From: Ancylobacter radicis | GTDB lineage: Bacteria > Pseudomonadota > Alphaproteobacteria > Rhizobiales > Xanthobacteraceae | DNA length: 64,000 nucleotides | Assembly (NCBI RefSeq): GCF_018449475.1 | Contig: NZ_JAHCQH010000015.1 | Location: 744,001 to 808,000 of the forward strand | Direction of reading: 5' to 3' | In this document: one piece after another, positions 8,656 through 18,564 of the stretch | Layout: every line of letters starts with the position of its first letter | Numbering within the stretch: position 1 is the stretch's first letter | The notes under the pieces: model-generated | The model's database searches: none | What the model was told of the DNA's origin: nothing | What the model saw: the letters and a program-made list of their open reading frames with translations, nothing else | Made by a program: the position numbers and the translations under genes

Positions 8656-9717
8656 ATGGTGGATGAGATGGATTCGCGCGGGGAAACGGCAGAGGCGGGT
8701 CTCATGCGCCGCTGGGAGATGGACGGCTTCGGCCGTGACCGGCTGGAACTCCAGCAGGTGCCGGTGCCGCAGCCGGGCCCCGGCGAGGTGCTGGTGAAGA
8801 TGGCCGCCGTGTCGCTCAACTACCGCGACCAGCTGATCATCGCCGACGGCATGGGCGCGCCGCTCGATTTCCCCTTCACGCCGGCCTCCGACCTTGCCGG
8901 GACGGTGACGGCGCTCGGCACCGGCGCCCGCCGCTTCGCCCCCGGCGAGCGGGTCATCTCCACCTTCTTCCCCGGCTGGATCGACGGTCTGCCGGAGGGT
9001 GATTCGGCCCATCCGCCCTATCAGTCACTGGGCGGCGCTTATCCCGGCGTGCTGGCGGATTATGTGGCGCTGCCCGAGGACTGGCTGGTGCGGGCACCCG
9101 ACACGCTGGCGCTGGACGAGGCGAGCACGCTGTCCTGCGCCGGGCTCACCGCCTGGTTCGGGCTGGTCGAGCGCGGCGGGCTGAAGGCGGGCGACACCGT
9201 GCTGGTGGAAGGCACGGGCGGCGTCGCGCTGGCCGGGCTCGCCATCGCCCGCGCGCAGGGCGCCCGCACCATCGTGGTCTCCGGCAGCGCCGCCAAGCTG
9301 GAACGCGCGCGGGCGCTGGGCGCCGCCATCGGCATCGACCGCACGCAGGGCGACTGGGTGCAGGCGGTGCGGGCGGCCACAGGCGGACGCGGCGCCGACC
9401 ATATCCTCGCGCTTGCCGGCGGGGCGACGCTCGGCCGGGCGGTGGAGGTGGCGGCGATTGGCGGGCGGATAGCGCAGATCGGCATCATCGAGGGCTTCGA
9501 GGCCAGCCTGCCGCTCGGCCCGCTGATGCTGAAGCAGATCACTCTCAACGGCATCGGCGTCGGTCACCGCCGGGCGCTGGAGGATCTGGTGCGGGCGGTG
9601 GACATATCCGGGATCAAGCCGGTGATCGACGCCCATTACTCGCTCGCCGCGCTGCCGGCCGCGCTCGACCATCTCGATCGCGGCGCCTTCGGCAAGATCG
9701 TGATGACGCCCGACTAG
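8656..9717 (+). CDS. Medium-chain NAD(P)-dependent alcohol dehydrogenase / quinone oxidoreductase
   Basis: This 353-residue MDR-superfamily oxidoreductase has a GroES-like N-terminal domain (GEVLVKMAAVSLNYRDQLI) and a Rossmann cofactor domain with VEGTGGVALAGLAIA. It lacks the four-Cys structural zinc site, which points to the zinc-independent quinone-oxidoreductase-like branch; the substrate cannot be read. The ATG at 8656 has a GGAG motif 7 bases upstream. ATGs at 8668 and 8704 are alternatives. It is divergent from a LysR regulator that probably controls it. An inverted repeat GGGGCTGAC/GTCAGCCCC at 9735-9773 follows the stop and may help end transcription. Confidence 0.87.
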   Translation: MVDEMDSRGETAEAGLMRRWEMDGFGRDRLELQQVPVPQPGPGEVLVKMAAVSLNYRDQLIIADGMGAPLDFPFTPASDLAGTVTALGTGARRFAPGERVISTFFPGWIDGLPEGDSAHPPYQSLGGAYPGVLADYVALPEDWLVRAPDTLALDEASTLSCAGLTAWFGLVERGGLKAGDTVLVEGTGGVALAGLAIARAQGARTIVVSGSAAKLERARALGAAIGIDRTQGDWVQAVRAATGGRGADHILALAGGATLGRAVEVAAIGGRIAQIGIIEGFEASLPLGPLMLKQITLNGIGVGHRRALEDLVRAVDISGIKPVIDAHYSLAALPAALDHLDRGAFGKIVMTPD

Positions 9718-9854
9718 CGGTCGAGGGGCTCATAGGGGCTGACAGCGAGCCGCACCGCCGCGCCGTCAGCCCCGTTCCCTTTGCGCCGCCCCATCCCGCC
9801 CTTGCACCGCTTCGGCGCTGCGCTTAAACCGGGCGGCGAGTGAAGGAGCGCGTC

Positions 9855-12800
9855 ATGACGAGCCGCAACAGCGATGGGCGCACCCCGAAGGGTGCCACCG
9901 AGGGTGCCGCGACAGAGGCCGGCGAAGGCGGGGCGCAGGGGCACGATTATTCGTCGACCCTGTTCCTGCCGCAGACCGACTTCCCCATGCGCGCCGGCCT
10001 GCCGCAGCGCGAGCCGGAACTGCTGGCCCGCTGGGAGCGGATCGACCTCTATGGCCAGCAGCGCCGCGCGGGCGCCGGGAAGCCGCGCTTCGTGCTGCAT
10101 GACGGCCCGCCCTACGCCAATGGCAACATCCATATCGGCCACGCGCTGAACAAGATCCTGAAGGACGTCGTGGTGCGCTCGCAGGGCGCGCTCGGCCATG
10201 ACTCCAACTATGTGCCGGGCTGGGACTGCCACGGCCTGCCGATCGAGTGGAAGATCGAGGAACAGTACCGCGCCAAGGGCAAAAACAAGGACGAGGTGCC
10301 GGTCGTCGAGTTCCGCCAGGAATGCCGCGCTTTCGCGCAGGGCTGGATCGACATCCAGCGCGCCGAGTTCAAGCGGCTCGGCGTCGAGGGCGACTGGTCG
10401 CACCCCTATGTGACCATGAGCTATGACGCGGAAGCGCAGATCGCCCGCGAGATCATCAAATTCGCCGAGAACGGCCTGCTCTATCGCGGCTCCAAGCCCG
10501 TCATGTGGTCGGTGGTCGAGCGCACCGCGCTGGCCGAGGCGGAGGTCGAGTATCACGACCACCAGTCGACCACGATCTTCGTGAAATTCCCGGTTACCGG
10601 CTATCGCGAGCGCGTCGTGGCGAGCGGCGGGCTGCAGGCACCCGATCAGGCGGATGACATCCACCTGTTCCCCTCCTATGAGGGCGCCTCCGTCGTCATC
10701 TGGACCACCACGCCCTGGACCATCCCCGGCAACCGCGCCATCGCCTTCTCCAAGGACGTGACCTACGCGGTCTATGAGGTGACGGAAGCCGCCGCCGACA
10801 ACTGGGCCAAGGTGGGCGAGCATTTCATCCTCGCCGACAAGCTGGCGGCGGATGTGTTCAAGGCCGCCCGCGTCACCGCCTTCGAGCGGCGCCGGGAGGT
10901 CGACCCGACCCATCTGGTCTGCGCCCATCCGCTCAGCGGGACGGAGGGTGTCGGCGGCTATTACGACTTCCCGGTGCCGGTGGTGCCCGGCGATTTCGTC
11001 ACCGACGACACTGGCACCGGCTTCGTGCATATCGCGCCGGGCCATGGCGCCGACGACTTCAATCTCTACATCGCCGAGAAGCTCGGCGAGGTCCCGCACA
11101 CGGTCGGCCCGGACGGGCGCTATTACGAGCACGTGCCGCTGTTCGCCGGCGCCCGCGTCATGGACGACAAGGGCAAGGACGGCGACGCCAATGACGCGGT
11201 GATCAAGGCGCTGCTCGCCGCCGACCGGCTGATCGCGCGCGGCCGGCTGAAGCACCAGTACCCGCATAGCTGGCGCTCCAAGGCGCCGATCATCTTCCGC
11301 AACACGCCGCAATGGTTCATCGCGATGGACAAGGACATTGCGGCGACCGACGGCTCGTCCACCGAGGGCGACACGCTGCGCGCCCGCGCGCTGGGCGGCA
11401 TCGCCGGGGTGCAATGGGTGCCGGCAGCCGGGCGCAACCGCATCAACGGCATGATCGAGAACCGCCCGGACTGGGTGGTCTCGCGCCAGCGCGCCTGGGG
11501 CGTGCCGATCGCCGTCTTCGTGCGCGACAAGGGCGACGGCACGGTCGAAATCCTCAAGGACGAGAGGGTCAATGCCCGCATCGCCGCGGCTTTCGCCAGC
11601 GAGGGCGCGGATGCCTGGTACCAGGAAGGCGCGGCGCAGCGTTTCCTCGGCACCGATTACAGCGCCAATGAATGGCACAAGGTCGACGACATTCTCGACG
11701 TGTGGTTCGATTCCGGCTCCACCCACGCCTTCACGCTGGAAGTGCGCGAGGACCTCAAGGCCGACCGCGCCTTCTCGGGCGGGCCGGACCGGGTGATGTA
11801 TCTGGAAGGTTCGGACCAGCATCGCGGCTGGTTCCATTCCTCGCTGCTGGAAAGCTGCGGCACGCGCGGGCGCCCGCCCTATGACGTGGTGCTGACCCAT
11901 GGCTTCGTGCTCGACGAGCAGGGCCGCAAAATGTCGAAATCGGTCGGCAATGTCGTCGCCCCGCAGGAGGTCATCAAATCCTCCGGCGCCGACATCCTGC
12001 GCCTGTGGGTCTGCGCCTCCGACTATTCGGACGATCTGCGCATCGGCCCGGAAATCCTCAAGACCACGGTCGAGACCTACCGCAAGCTGCGCAACACGCT
12101 GCGCTGGCTTTTGGGCTCGCTGCACCATTACCGCGAGGCCGAGCGCATCGCGCTGGCCGAGATGCCGGCGCTGGAGCGCATGGTGCTGCACCGCCTCGCC
12201 GAGCTCGACAAGACGGTGCGCGAGGCCTACGCCGCGTTCGATTTCAAGCGCGTGCACGCGGCCCTGTCGGCCTTCATGACGACGGAGCTGTCGGCCTTCT
12301 ATTTCGACGTGCGCAAGGACGCGCTCTATTGCGACCCAATCTCCTCGGTGACGCGCCGCGCCTGCCTGACCGTGCTGGACGAGGTGTTCAACCGGCTGGT
12401 GGTGTGGCTGGCGCCGATCCTGCCCTTCACGGCGGAAGAGACGTGGCTGGCCCGTTTCCCCTCCGAGGCCGGCTCGGTGCATCTCATCGCCTTCCCGGAC
12501 ACCCCGGCGAAGTGGCGCGACGAGACGCTGGCCGATGAATGGCGCAAGATCCGCCAGGTGCGGCGCGTCGTGCTCGGGGCGCTGGAAGTGGAGCGCGCGG
12601 CCAAGCGCATCGGCTCCTCGCTAGAGGCGGCGCCGGTGATCCATGTGTCGGACCCGAAGCTGTTCGCGGCGGTGAGCGCGGTCGATCTGGCGGAAGTGTG
12701 CATCACCTCCGACGCGCATCTGATGCCGGATGAGGGCCCGGCCGACGCCTTCCGGCTCGACGACGTGCCGGGCGTGGCAGTGGTGCCGGCGCGGGCGCAG

Positions 12801-12929
12801 GGGCATAAATGCGCCCGCTCCTGGAAGATCTCGCCTCTGGTCGGCACCGATCCCGACTATCCCGACGTGACCCCGCGCGACGCCATGGCGCTGCGCGAGC
12901 TGGCCCACGCCCGCCGGGCCGCCGAGTGA
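9855..12929 (+). CDS. ileS: Isoleucyl-tRNA synthetase
   Basis: This 1024-residue class Ia aminoacyl-tRNA synthetase charges tRNA-Ile and edits misactivated valine. The HIGH motif is at residues 93-96 and KMSKS at 692-696. The inserted CP1 editing domain is present, as is an anticodon-binding helical domain after residue ~730. The ATG at 9855 follows a strong AAGGAG (9843-9848). The GTG at 9840 would overlap that ribosome-binding site and is rejected. The N-terminal ~30 residues are a poorly ordered Gly/Glu/Thr-rich extension. lspA follows 10 bp later, a conserved pairing. Confidence 0.97.
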   Translation: MTSRNSDGRTPKGATEGAATEAGEGGAQGHDYSSTLFLPQTDFPMRAGLPQREPELLARWERIDLYGQQRRAGAGKPRFVLHDGPPYANGNIHIGHALNKILKDVVVRSQGALGHDSNYVPGWDCHGLPIEWKIEEQYRAKGKNKDEVPVVEFRQECRAFAQGWIDIQRAEFKRLGVEGDWSHPYVTMSYDAEAQIAREIIKFAENGLLYRGSKPVMWSVVERTALAEAEVEYHDHQSTTIFVKFPVTGYRERVVASGGLQAPDQADDIHLFPSYEGASVVIWTTTPWTIPGNRAIAFSKDVTYAVYEVTEAAADNWAKVGEHFILADKLAADVFKAARVTAFERRREVDPTHLVCAHPLSGTEGVGGYYDFPVPVVPGDFVTDDTGTGFVHIAPGHGADDFNLYIAEKLGEVPHTVGPDGRYYEHVPLFAGARVMDDKGKDGDANDAVIKALLAADRLIARGRLKHQYPHSWRSKAPIIFRNTPQWFIAMDKDIAATDGSSTEGDTLRARALGGIAGVQWVPAAGRNRINGMIENRPDWVVSRQRAWGVPIAVFVRDKGDGTVEILKDERVNARIAAAFASEGADAWYQEGAAQRFLGTDYSANEWHKVDDILDVWFDSGSTHAFTLEVREDLKADRAFSGGPDRVMYLEGSDQHRGWFHSSLLESCGTRGRPPYDVVLTHGFVLDEQGRKMSKSVGNVVAPQEVIKSSGADILRLWVCASDYSDDLRIGPEILKTTVETYRKLRNTLRWLLGSLHHYREAERIALAEMPALERMVLHRLAELDKTVREAYAAFDFKRVHAALSAFMTTELSAFYFDVRKDALYCDPISSVTRRACLTVLDEVFNRLVVWLAPILPFTAEETWLARFPSEAGSVHLIAFPDTPAKWRDETLADEWRKIRQVRRVVLGALEVERAAKRIGSSLEAAPVIHVSDPKLFAAVSAVDLAEVCITSDAHLMPDEGPADAFRLDDVPGVAVVPARAQGHKCARSWKISPLVGTDPDYPDVTPRDAMALRELAHARRAAE

Positions 12930-12939
12930 CGCGCCCGCG

Positions 12940-13437
12940 ATGAAGCTGCCTCTGTCCGGCCCGCTCACCCGCTATGGCAGCGTCTTCGCGCTCGCCGCGC
13001 TGATCATCGACCAGGGCTCGAAGCTCGCCGTGCTGCACGGCGTCGATTTTGGGCCGGGCGGCGTCGTCACGGTCGCGCCGTTTCTCGATCTGGTGCGGGC
13101 GTGGAACACCGGCATCAGCTACGGCCTGTTCTCACAAGGCGTTGATGGCTGGTGGCTGCTGGGCGGGCTGAAGCTGCTCGCCGCCGTGCTGTTCTGGTTC
13201 TGGCTGGCGCGGGTCGACCGCAAGCTGGAAGCCGCCGCGCTCGGCCTGCTGATCGGCGGGGCGCTCGGCAACGCCGTCGACCGCGCGGCCTATGGCGCGG
13301 TGTTCGACTTCGTCTCGCTGCATGCCTTCGGCTTCTACTGGTACGTGTTCAACCTGTCCGATGTCGCCATTGTTGCCGGGGTGGGCCTGCTTCTGTATGA
13401 CTCCTTCCGCGGCGGCGCCGTAAAATCGCCGTCCTGA
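12940..13437 (+). CDS. lspA: Lipoprotein signal peptidase LspA
   Basis: This 165-residue inner-membrane aspartyl peptidase removes signal peptides from diacylglyceryl-modified prolipoproteins. Four hydrophobic segments are visible. The catalytic aspartates are Asp114 (GNAVDR) and Asp141 (FNLSD). The gene is coupled to ileS and precedes a block of envelope genes (BamF-like protein and M16 peptidases), an order seen in other alphaproteobacteria. Confidence 0.95.
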   Translation: MKLPLSGPLTRYGSVFALAALIIDQGSKLAVLHGVDFGPGGVVTVAPFLDLVRAWNTGISYGLFSQGVDGWWLLGGLKLLAAVLFWFWLARVDRKLEAAALGLLIGGALGNAVDRAAYGAVFDFVSLHAFGFYWYVFNLSDVAIVAGVGLLLYDSFRGGAVKSPS

Positions 13438-13529
13438 CGTGAGATCTCGCCCGCTGCCCCATCCTGTGGGGCGAGCGCACCGGGCACCGGCCCGGCGAGG
13501 CTTCCTCCGATGCCGCAGGAGACGACCGG

Positions 13530-14195
13530 ATGATGAAACGACCTTTCCCGACGCGCGCCCGCCTGATGGCCGGTGCCTTTGGCGCGGCCGTTCTGTTGGC
13601 CGCCGCGCCCGCCTTCTCGCAGGAGGAGAATTTCACCGGCCAGCTGCTGACCGGCCTCGGGCTGGTCGCGCCGACGCCGCCTGACATCAATTACCGCGAG
13701 CGCGCGCCGCTGGTAGTGCCGCCCTCGGGCGACGTGCTGCCGCCCCCGCGCAGTGGCGACGACATCACCAGCAATCCGGCCTGGCCGAAGGATGAGGACC
13801 TCGTCCGCAAGCAGGCCGCCGCGAAGAACGGCAGCTCGCTCGACCCGTTCAGCGACCGTCAGGCGACCCGCACCCTGACGCCCTCGGAAGTCGCCCGTGG
13901 CATCAACACGAGTGCGGCGAGCCCGAACGCCCAGGCCATGGCCAAGAACAACGCCTCCCGCGAGGACTGGCTGCGTCCCAGCCAGACCGGTTTCCTCGGC
14001 TGGGGCAACAAGCAGGAAAAGCCGCTCGTGTTCGAGGGCGAACCGCCGCGCGAGGCGCTGTTCCAGCCGCCGGAAGGCCTGATGACCCCGGCGCCCGGCG
14101 CGGCCTATGGCGTGGTCGCCGAGCGCCCCGAGGACAAGGCGTGGAACCTGCCGGACTGGTTCAGCCGCACGCAGAAGAACAACGACCGCAATTGA
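13530..14195 (+). CDS. Exported envelope protein, DUF3035/BamF-like
   Basis: This 221-residue protein has an N-terminal signal peptide (hydrophobic AGAFGAAVLLAAAPA, cleavage near AFS-QEE). The segment YRERAPLVVPPSGDVLPPP resembles the core of DUF3035/BamF, a BAM-complex-associated lipoprotein of alphaproteobacteria. The position between lspA and paired M16 peptidase genes also matches the known neighbourhood of that family. Unlike BamF proteins, there is no Cys at the end of the signal peptide, so this copy should be soluble rather than lipid-anchored. The rest is proline- and charge-rich and probably disordered. The ATG at 13530 (or 13533) follows a GCAGGAGA motif. Family assignment is inference from context and one motif. 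Confidence 0.7.
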   Translation: MMKRPFPTRARLMAGAFGAAVLLAAAPAFSQEENFTGQLLTGLGLVAPTPPDINYRERAPLVVPPSGDVLPPPRSGDDITSNPAWPKDEDLVRKQAAAKNGSSLDPFSDRQATRTLTPSEVARGINTSAASPNAQAMAKNNASREDWLRPSQTGFLGWGNKQEKPLVFEGEPPREALFQPPEGLMTPAPGAAYGVVAERPEDKAWNLPDWFSRTQKNNDRN

Positions 14196-14224
14196 GCGCC
14201 ATCTCCGGCCGCTTGCTCATGAAG

Positions 14225-14257
14225 CGCCCCGCCGCACCCCGGCGGGGCGTTTTCGTT
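14225..14257 (+). terminator. Rho-independent terminator
   Basis: A perfect 9-bp stem CGCCCCGCC (14225-14233), a 7-base loop and GGCGGGGCG (14241-14249) are followed directly by TTTTCGTTT. It lies 29 bp after the stop of the BamF-like gene and separates it from the M16 peptidase pair, which must therefore have its own promoter in 14258-14438. Confidence 0.82.
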
Positions 14258-14438
14258 TGGCCGCTCCCTGGGCCGCTCGTGGCAGCCCCGCGTGGCAACC
14301 TTTCGTGGCAACGCCTCACACGGGATTGAACCGGCGGCGCATTCTTGCCGTGCGTTCTGTGGCAGAGTTGTCGCTTCCCTGGCGGACCGGCCCTTCCGGT
14401 TTCGCCGGCAACGCTTAAATCGGATACCGTGACCGCAC

Positions 14439-15848
14439 ATGCTGTCTGGAAACTCGCCGTCTGGAACCCTGTCGACTGGAAAGCTGATGTCCGCCGTGAT
14501 GCTGATCGCCGCCTCGCTCGCCTCGAACACGCCGGCCCGCGCGGCCGATGTCGCCGAGTTCACGCTGGATAACGGCATGCAGGTGGTGGTGGTGCCCGAC
14601 CATCGCGCCCCCGTCGTCACGCATATGGTCTGGTACCGCGTCGGCTCGGCCGACGAGCAGGCGGGCAAGTCCGGCATCGCCCATTTCCTCGAACATCTGA
14701 TGTTCAAGGGCACGGAAAAGCACCCGGTCGGCGAGTTCTCGCAGGTCGTCGGCAAGCTCGGCGGGCAGGAGAACGCCTTCACCTCGCAGGACTACACCGC
14801 CTATTTCCAGCGCGTCGCCAAGGAGCATCTCGGCCGGGTGATGGAATTCGAGGCCGACCGCATGACCGGCCTCGTGCTCACCGACGAGGTGGTGCTGCCC
14901 GAGCGCGACGTGGTGCTGGAGGAGCGCCGGATGCGCACCGACAACGACCCCGCCGCGCAGCTGTCCGAGGCGTCGCAGGCGGCGATGTTCGTCAACCACC
15001 CCTATGGCCATCCGATCATCGGCTGGGAAGACGAGATCCGCGATCTCAACCGCGAGGACGCGCTGGCCTTCTACAAGCGTTTCTACACGCCCAACAATGC
15101 CATCCTCGTGGTCGCCGGCGATGTCGAGCCGGACGAGGTGAAGAAGCTCGCCGACGCCACCTATGGCAAGGTCGAGCGCCGGGCGGAGACCGCGCCGCGC
15201 GAGCGGCCGCAGGAGCCGACCCCGCGCGCCGAGCGCCGCCTCGTTCTCGCCGATCCCCGCGTCGGCCAGCCGAGCCTCTCGCGTGCCTATCTCGTGCCGT
15301 CCTACCGGATGGACAAGCCGGACAGCGTCGCGCTCGACGTGCTCGCGCAGGTGCTGGGCGGCGGTTCCACCGGCCGGCTCTACCGCACGCTGGTGGTCGA
15401 CAAGGGCCTCGCCGCCAATGCGGGCGCCTGGTACCAGTCGACCGCGCTCGACGCCACGCGCTTCGGCGTGTCCGTGAGCCCGCGCCCCGCGGTGACGATG
15501 GAGGCGCTGGAGACGGCGCTCGACGAGGCTATCGGCACGCTGGCCAAGGACGGGCCGGACGCGGGCGAGCTGGAGCGGGCCAAGACCCGCCTGGTCGCCG
15601 AGGCGATCTATGCGCAGGACAATCAGGCGACACTGGCGCGCATCTATGGCGCCGCGCTCACCACCGGCTCCACCGCCGAGGACGTGAAAATCTGGCCGGA
15701 CATGGTCAAGCAGGTCACGGCCGAGCAGGTGCGCGACGTCGCCCGGCGCTACCTCGTTCCCGCCCGCGCGGTGACCAGCGAGCTGCGCCAGGTGGCGCCG
15801 CAGCCGACCAATCCGCAGCCCGCCTCCCAGCCGGAGAAGCGTTCATGA
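14439..15848 (+). CDS. M16 family zinc metallopeptidase (catalytic subunit)
   Basis: This is a 469-residue exported peptidase of the pitrilysin/M16B family. The inverted zinc motif HFLEH is at residues 82-86, and the downstream Glu ligand is probably Glu162. An N-terminal hydrophobic segment ending in an ARA-AD-like cleavage site suggests export to the periplasm. The ATG at 14439 is retained although its ribosome-binding site is weak; an internal ATG at 14487 has a nearer GGAAAG. It overlaps the next gene by 4 bp (ATGA), indicating translational coupling and a heterodimeric M16 enzyme like mitochondrial processing peptidase. The natural substrate is unknown. Confidence 0.92.
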   Translation: MLSGNSPSGTLSTGKLMSAVMLIAASLASNTPARAADVAEFTLDNGMQVVVVPDHRAPVVTHMVWYRVGSADEQAGKSGIAHFLEHLMFKGTEKHPVGEFSQVVGKLGGQENAFTSQDYTAYFQRVAKEHLGRVMEFEADRMTGLVLTDEVVLPERDVVLEERRMRTDNDPAAQLSEASQAAMFVNHPYGHPIIGWEDEIRDLNREDALAFYKRFYTPNNAILVVAGDVEPDEVKKLADATYGKVERRAETAPRERPQEPTPRAERRLVLADPRVGQPSLSRAYLVPSYRMDKPDSVALDVLAQVLGGGSTGRLYRTLVVDKGLAANAGAWYQSTALDATRFGVSVSPRPAVTMEALETALDEAIGTLAKDGPDAGELERAKTRLVAEAIYAQDNQATLARIYGAALTTGSTAEDVKIWPDMVKQVTAEQVRDVARRYLVPARAVTSELRQVAPQPTNPQPASQPEKRS

Positions 15849-17281
15849 GCGTCGCCGCGACCGGCGCCGCTGGCCGGCTACCGCCCCGTATGGGCGGGCG
15901 CTCGCCCGGCCTGTTCCTGAAGACCCGTCTTCCCACGATCCTTGCTCTGGTGCTTGCCGTCATGACCATCGCCCTCGCCCCCGTCACACCGGCCCAGTCG
16001 CAGACCACCCGCATTCAGCGCGTGGTCAGCCCGGGCGGCATCGAGGCCTGGCTGGTCCATGACACCACGCTGCCGCTGGTGGCGATGGAGGTCGCCTTCA
16101 TCGGCGGCGCGGCGCAGGACCCGGCCGACAAGCCCGGCATCGCCAGCCTGATGGCCTCGCTGCTCGACGAGGGCGCCGGCGATCTCGACGCCCGGACCTT
16201 CCAGGACCGGATGGCCGAAAAGGCCATCGAGCTGCGTTTCGACGCTTCCCGCGACATGGTGAGCGGCTCGCTGCGCACGCTCTCGGAAAACACCGCGCCA
16301 GCCTTCGAGCTGATGCGCCTCGCGGTCACCGCGCCGCGCTTCGACGACGAGGCGGTGGAGCGCATCCGACAGGGCCAGCTCGCGGGCCTGCGCCGCCGGA
16401 TGAACGATCCCTCGACGCTGGCGAGCCTTGGCTGGTCGGCGACCGCCTTCCCCAACCATCCCTATGGCCGCCCGGTCGCCGGGACGCTGGAGAGCGTGCC
16501 GACCATCAGCCGCGCCGACCTTGCCGGCTTTGCCACGCGCACGCTGGCCCGCGACAATCTCAAGATCGCCGTGGTCGGCGACATCGACGCCGCCGCTCTC
16601 GGCCCGGCGCTGGACCAGATGTTCGGCGCCCTGCCGGCCAAGGCCCAGCTCACCCCGGTGCCCGATGTGGTGCCGCAGGGGCTCGGCACGACGGTGGTGA
16701 AGGAACTCGACGTGCCGCAGACCTCGGTCATCTTCGGCGGCATCGGGCTGATGCGCGACGACCCGGATTTCATTCCCGCCTTCGTGCTCAACCACATGCT
16801 CGGCGGCTCGGCCTTCTCCTCGCGCCTGTTCAAGGAAGTGCGCGAGAAGCGCGGCCTTGCCTATTCGGTCTACAGCCATCTCGCCCCGCTCGACCATGCC
16901 GCGCTGATCCTCGGCGGCACGGCGACCAAGAACGACCGCACCGCCGAATCGATCGAGCTGATCCGCGCCGAATATCTCAAGCTGCTGACGGATGGCCCGA
17001 GCGCGGAGGAGCTGGAGGACGCCAAGAGCTATCTGATCGGCTCCTTCGCGCTGCGCTTCGACAGCTCGGCCAAGGTCGCCTCCCAGCTCCTGCAGATCCA
17101 GATCGACAATCTCGGCATCGACTATATCGACCGGCGCAACGCGCTGGTCGCCGCCGTGACGCTGGACGACATCCGGCGCGTGGCCGCCCGGCTGCGCGAG
17201 GATCCCGCCCTGCTGTTCTCGCTGGTCGGCAAGCCCACCGGCATTACCCCGACAGCCATCCCCGGCGCGCAGGGCGGCTGA
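15845..17281 (+). CDS. M16 family peptidase partner lacking the zinc motif
   Basis: This 478-residue M16-fold protein is exported by an N-terminal signal (ILALVLAVMTIALAPVTPAQS). At the place of HxxEH it reads SLMASLLDEGAG, so it cannot bind zinc. It retains the substrate-binding Arg/Tyr region (FKEVREKRGLAYSVYS) of the second M16 domain. It is therefore the non-catalytic half of a pair with the preceding gene, which it overlaps by 4 bp. Such alpha/beta-type pairs are common in alphaproteobacteria and related to the mitochondrial MPP/bc1 core subunits. Confidence 0.9.
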   Translation: MSVAATGAAGRLPPRMGGRSPGLFLKTRLPTILALVLAVMTIALAPVTPAQSQTTRIQRVVSPGGIEAWLVHDTTLPLVAMEVAFIGGAAQDPADKPGIASLMASLLDEGAGDLDARTFQDRMAEKAIELRFDASRDMVSGSLRTLSENTAPAFELMRLAVTAPRFDDEAVERIRQGQLAGLRRRMNDPSTLASLGWSATAFPNHPYGRPVAGTLESVPTISRADLAGFATRTLARDNLKIAVVGDIDAAALGPALDQMFGALPAKAQLTPVPDVVPQGLGTTVVKELDVPQTSVIFGGIGLMRDDPDFIPAFVLNHMLGGSAFSSRLFKEVREKRGLAYSVYSHLAPLDHAALILGGTATKNDRTAESIELIRAEYLKLLTDGPSAEELEDAKSYLIGSFALRFDSSAKVASQLLQIQIDNLGIDYIDRRNALVAAVTLDDIRRVAARLREDPALLFSLVGKPTGITPTAIPGAQGG

Positions 17282-17466
17282 TCCCCGGCGCTGGAAGAGA
17301 CCTCTGGCGCGGTGGCATTTTCCTCCCGCGCAAAGTCTCGCCGCCGCAGGTTCCCCCGGCGCGCAATCGCCTGCTATAAGAACCGCCGGTCGATTGATGT
17401 CGATAGGGCCAGACCCGGTGACAGCCGGGGCATGGCCGTCTTACCAGCCTCGCGGGGAGTATGCGT

Positions 17467-18480
17467 ATGCGTGGAGCTGAACTGCTGAACCGGAGCCGCC
17501 GCGGGGGCGAGGCTCGGGGTCTTCGGAGTGCCCTGATCCTGCTGCCTCTCGGATTGCTGCTGGCCGGCTGTGCCGGCGCGGGCACGGGCGGTGGCAGCGG
17601 CAATGAAGGCCCGATGGGCACCGGCAATGCCGGCGACCAGGGCCTGTTCGGCTCGCAGATCCAGACCACCACCGTCGCCCCGGAGACGCAGGCCAATAAT
17701 GGTACGCCGGGCGGCGACACTTCCAATTTCTCCTGCCCGCCGGTCGAGGTGCGCGGCGGCGCCGCCGCCTGGCAGGTGACCGATCCCGCCGATGGCGGCG
17801 TGCGCTATCAGGCGACGCTGGGCCAGTTCTCCCGCGAATGCCGCTACACGGCGCCCGACATGACCATGCGCGTCGGCATACAGGGCCGCGTGCTGCTCGG
17901 CGCCAAGGGCGGGCCGGGGCGCATCAATGTGCCGATCCGCGTCGCCGTGGTGCAGGAAGGGCCGGCCCCCAAGTCGATCTGGACCAAGTTCTATTCCGTC
18001 CCGGTCGAGATCGGGCAGAGCGTGCTGCAGGTCGATTTCGGCCTTGTCGCTGACGATATCAGCTTCCCGCGTCCGAGCTATGACGTGCTCGACAAATATG
18101 TCGTCTATATCGGCTTCGACCCGCAGGGGGCGAACGAGAAGCCGGTGCGCCCGCGCCCGGCGCAGCAGACCCGCCCGCGCCCCGCTCCCGCCACCAGCGC
18201 GGCGCCGGCAACGCCGCGGCCGGCGGCCAGCACCACCCCGCCGCGCACCGCCCCGGCGGCGCAGACCACCCCGGTGCAGAGCGCCCCGGCCACAACCGCG
18301 CCCGCGGCGGCGGCGCCGGTTCAGACAGCTCCCGCCCCGGCGGCCACCGCTCCCGCCGCAAGCACTCCCGCTGCCACGGCTCCGGCCGCAAGCGCGCCGG
18401 CCGCAAGTGCGCCTGCATCGAGCGGCGACGCGCAGTGGATCGGCGCGCCCGCGCCGTCCGCCGGCACCTTCTCGCAATAG
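17467..18480 (+). CDS. Lipoprotein of unknown function with Ala/Pro/Thr-rich tail
   Basis: This 337-residue predicted lipoprotein has the lipobox LLAGC near residues 32-36. The middle (~residues 85-220) is a plausible globular beta-rich domain with four cysteines including SCPP and ECRY. From ~residue 225 to the end the sequence is a low-complexity Ala/Pro/Thr tail that is probably disordered and may span the periplasm or peptidoglycan. I do not recognise the domain. The ATG at 17467 is preferred because a GGGGAG lies 7 bases upstream; the ATG at 17461 is too close to it. LspA, which would process it, is encoded 4 kb upstream, though that is probably incidental. Confidence 0.8.
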   Translation: MRGAELLNRSRRGGEARGLRSALILLPLGLLLAGCAGAGTGGGSGNEGPMGTGNAGDQGLFGSQIQTTTVAPETQANNGTPGGDTSNFSCPPVEVRGGAAAWQVTDPADGGVRYQATLGQFSRECRYTAPDMTMRVGIQGRVLLGAKGGPGRINVPIRVAVVQEGPAPKSIWTKFYSVPVEIGQSVLQVDFGLVADDISFPRPSYDVLDKYVVYIGFDPQGANEKPVRPRPAQQTRPRPAPATSAAPATPRPAASTTPPRTAPAAQTTPVQSAPATTAPAAAAPVQTAPAPAATAPAASTPAATAPAASAPAASAPASSGDAQWIGAPAPSAGTFSQ

Positions 18481-18503
18481 ACCTGCTCGCAGTAGGTCGA
18501 CAC

Positions 18504-18531
18504 GTCATCCCGGCGGCCCCGCCGGGATGAC
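18504..18531. repeat. Palindromic repeat (GTCATCCCGG family), likely bidirectional terminator
   Basis: GTCATCCCGGCGG and its complement CCGCCGGGATGAC form a 28-base near-perfect palindrome between two convergent genes. The arm GTCATCCCGG is shared with the larger element at 23171-23273, so this looks like a short member of a dispersed intergenic repeat that also serves as a transcription stop. No T run follows on either strand. Confidence 0.65.
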
Positions 18532-18564
18532 CCTCCCGTCCCTAGGGGGACGACGCTGGCCCGG

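Noticed and set aside
9735-9773. GGGGCTGAC/GTCAGCCCC as a terminator after the dehydrogenase
   Set aside because: The 9-bp stem has a 21-base loop and no T run, so it is mentioned only with the gene and not listed as a terminator.
9714-12482. A 922-codon open frame opposite ileS
   Set aside because: It is the complement of the well-supported isoleucyl-tRNA synthetase, with no family motif or ribosome-binding site.
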